NCBI GenBank assembly: GCA_947500845.1
Contig: CANMTP010000021.1
Span: 1 to 55,297, forward strand
Length of the DNA stretch: 55,297 bases
Origin: an uncultured Aquimarina sp.
GTDB lineage: Bacteria > Bacteroidota > Bacteroidia > Flavobacteriales > Flavobacteriaceae
Reading direction: 5' to 3'
Within the stretch, counting starts at the first letter, position 1; every line of letters starts with the position of its first letter. Position numbers and translations under genes: made by a program. The notes under the pieces are model-generated. The model did not search any database. It saw nothing but the letters and a program-made list of their open reading frames with translations, and was not told where the DNA came from. Below, in pieces: positions 54,363 to 55,297 of the stretch.

Positions 54363-55022
54363 TTAATGATTAAAATGATGAACAATTGCAATAAAAACAA
54401 AACCCAAAGGAATGATTACTGCAAATGCTTTGGCAAACTTAGTTGCTCCCACCGAATATTTATTATTAAACCCTACAGACTGGAATGATGAAGCAAAGCC
54501 ATGCCATAAGTGTAATGCTAAAAACACAAAGGAAAGTACATATAACCATGTACGTAAAGGGTTTTCAAATTTGTGCACCAACTCTTCATAATATCTCGTA
54601 GGAACCTCTGGATTCGTTTCAACGTATTTATATACTATCTCCGGAACCCAAAAATCGTAAAAATGTAAACCAAGAAAAGCCAATACTACCAAACCTGAGT
54701 ATATCATATTTCTTGATACCCAAGGAGCATTAGCGCTGCCTTTATATTTTGCATACTTGACTGCTCGTGCCTTGTTATTCTGAACTTCTAATACAAATCC
54801 CATTACAAAATGAAACACAACAGCAAATATTAGGATAGGCTGCAGTAAAAACTGAACCACAGGATTTGTACCCATAAAATGAGATATCTCATTAAATAAA
54901 TCGGGGCTAAAAACTGATGTAAAATTGATACTAAAGTGCTGTAACAAGAAAAATACTAAGAAAAGTCCCGAAAGTGCCATGGCAACTTTTCTAGCTATTG
55001 AAGATTTTATCAATCCACCCAT
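54363..55022 (-). CDS. sdhC: Succinate dehydrogenase cytochrome b subunit
   Basis: A 219-residue membrane anchor with five membrane helices and histidines placed as axial ligands of two hemes b (LLQHFSIN, VVFHFVMG, LGLHFYDF, LALHLWHGFASS). This is the single-subunit diheme cytochrome b of type B complex II. It couples succinate oxidation to menaquinone reduction. It is the first gene of the operon, with a good promoter 28 bases upstream of its start. No separate sdhD is needed in this type. Confidence 0.94.
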   Translation of the reverse strand: MGGLIKSSIARKVAMALSGLFLVFFLLQHFSINFTSVFSPDLFNEISHFMGTNPVVQFLLQPILIFAVVFHFVMGFVLEVQNNKARAVKYAKYKGSANAPWVSRNMIYSGLVVLAFLGLHFYDFWVPEIVYKYVETNPEVPTRYYEELVHKFENPLRTWLYVLSFVFLALHLWHGFASSFQSVGFNNKYSVGATKFAKAFAVIIPLGFVFIAIVHHFNH

Positions 55023-55050
55023 TATTTAAAATGTTTAAAATTTTGCAGAA

Positions 55051-55081
55051 CAAAAGTAAGGCTCATGTAACTTTTTACCAA
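55051..55081 (-). promoter_or_regulatory. Promoter of the sdhCAB operon
   Basis: On the minus strand, TTG (55081-55079), a 20-base spacer, and TACTTTTG (55058-55051) match the Bacteroidota TTG/TAnnTTTG promoter. The -10 box ends 28 bases before the sdhC start. Confidence 0.6.
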
Positions 55082-55221
55082 CATTTTGATCTGTTTATCT
55101 CGTATTTATAATGAATTTAAAAAAGAGAAACCGGTTTGTTTATTATTTATAGCGAAATCGTTTGAAATCAGCAGGTAACTTTAAACAAAAAATGATGCTG
55201 TTTTTTATAAATATCCTAATT

Positions 55222-55297
55222 TTAACGTGAGTTCGGGATAAGAAACTTTAATAATTTATTGTAGAAAAAGCAGAGAATTAGTATATTTAAGTATCTA
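55222..55297. repeat. Right copy of the 76-bp inverted terminal repeat
   Basis: Exact reverse complement of bases 1-76. The copies point in opposite directions, as expected for two copies of the same element end in inverted orientation, or for long terminal repeats of one element. The body of any element lies outside the window. The repeat boundary is at 55222, 141 bp beyond the sdhC promoter. Confidence 0.9.

Noticed and set aside
1..55297. The whole window as one mobile element bounded by inverted repeats
   Set aside because: The content is core metabolism with no transposase, integrase or transfer genes. The shared ends are better explained by a dispersed repeat or assembly overlap.
1..55297. 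tRNA, rRNA or CRISPR features
   Set aside because: The gaps between genes are short (mostly under 220 bp), and none shows a tRNA-like cloverleaf, rRNA stretch or regularly spaced repeats by eye.

Overview
The window looks like a chromosomal stretch from a marine-type member of the Flavobacteriaceae (Bacteroidota), perhaps near Aquimarina. Three things support this: AT-rich DNA; promoter boxes of the Bacteroidota TAnnTTTG type with little Shine-Dalgarno signal; and typical families (DUF4286, DUF4199, DUF6428, DUF1800/DUF1501 with a type IX sorting tail, a single-cytochrome-b sdhCAB operon). The genus is a guess. No tRNA, rRNA, CRISPR array, prophage or intact insertion sequence is visible. The first 76 and last 76 bases are exact reverse complements, so both ends probably run into copies of one dispersed repeat.

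Region by region. 1-6.4 kb: serS behind a perfect 20-bp inverted repeat, an exported TPR protein, DUF4286-rsmA, and mgtE. 6.4-13 kb: thioesterase, cupin, Tat-type Gfo/Idh/MocA oxidoreductase, two overlapping beta-propeller-like lipoproteins, a 2-hydroxyacid dehydrogenase and an HD protein. 12.6-15 kb: a membrane-tethered LuxR-type regulator followed by DUF4199-DUF1801-VOC and a TM2 protein. 15.1-16.9 kb: an arsenic cluster (arsR with operator, DUF6428, ArsN-like acetyltransferase, arsC) without a visible arsenite pump. 17-21.8 kb: an OlsF-like bifunctional aminolipid acyltransferase, aspartate kinase and GNAT on the minus strand, divergent from fbp.

21.8-25.2 kb is the most intriguing locus: a compact four-gene unit of coiled-coil protein, longin/roadblock-like protein, Rab/Ras-like small GTPase and hybrid histidine kinase. 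It is preceded by three short palindromes and closed by a terminator. It looks like a bacterial GTPase/two-component signalling module; its function is unknown. 25.2-39.2 kb: TerB-like protein, PLP enzyme, TspO-like membrane protein, a disulfide-reductase-like flavoprotein with an altered active site, mfd, a membrane-tethered XRE-type regulator, a DUF2268 protease, an NHL-repeat lipoprotein with a membrane AraC-type regulator, aldo/keto reductase, yraN and LD-carboxypeptidase.

39.3-55 kb: a DUF1800/DUF1501 pair, metG, an unrecognised exported protein, a deacetylase-like hydrolase, a Zn-finger protein, a CBS protein, a multi-pass M28 peptidase overlapping an epimerase-like gene, and the sdhCAB operon on the minus strand. 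Most of the window is core metabolism. The accessory interest lies in the GTPase cassette, the short arsenic cluster, the membrane-bound one-component regulators (12.6, 32.9 and 36 kb) and the terminal repeats.
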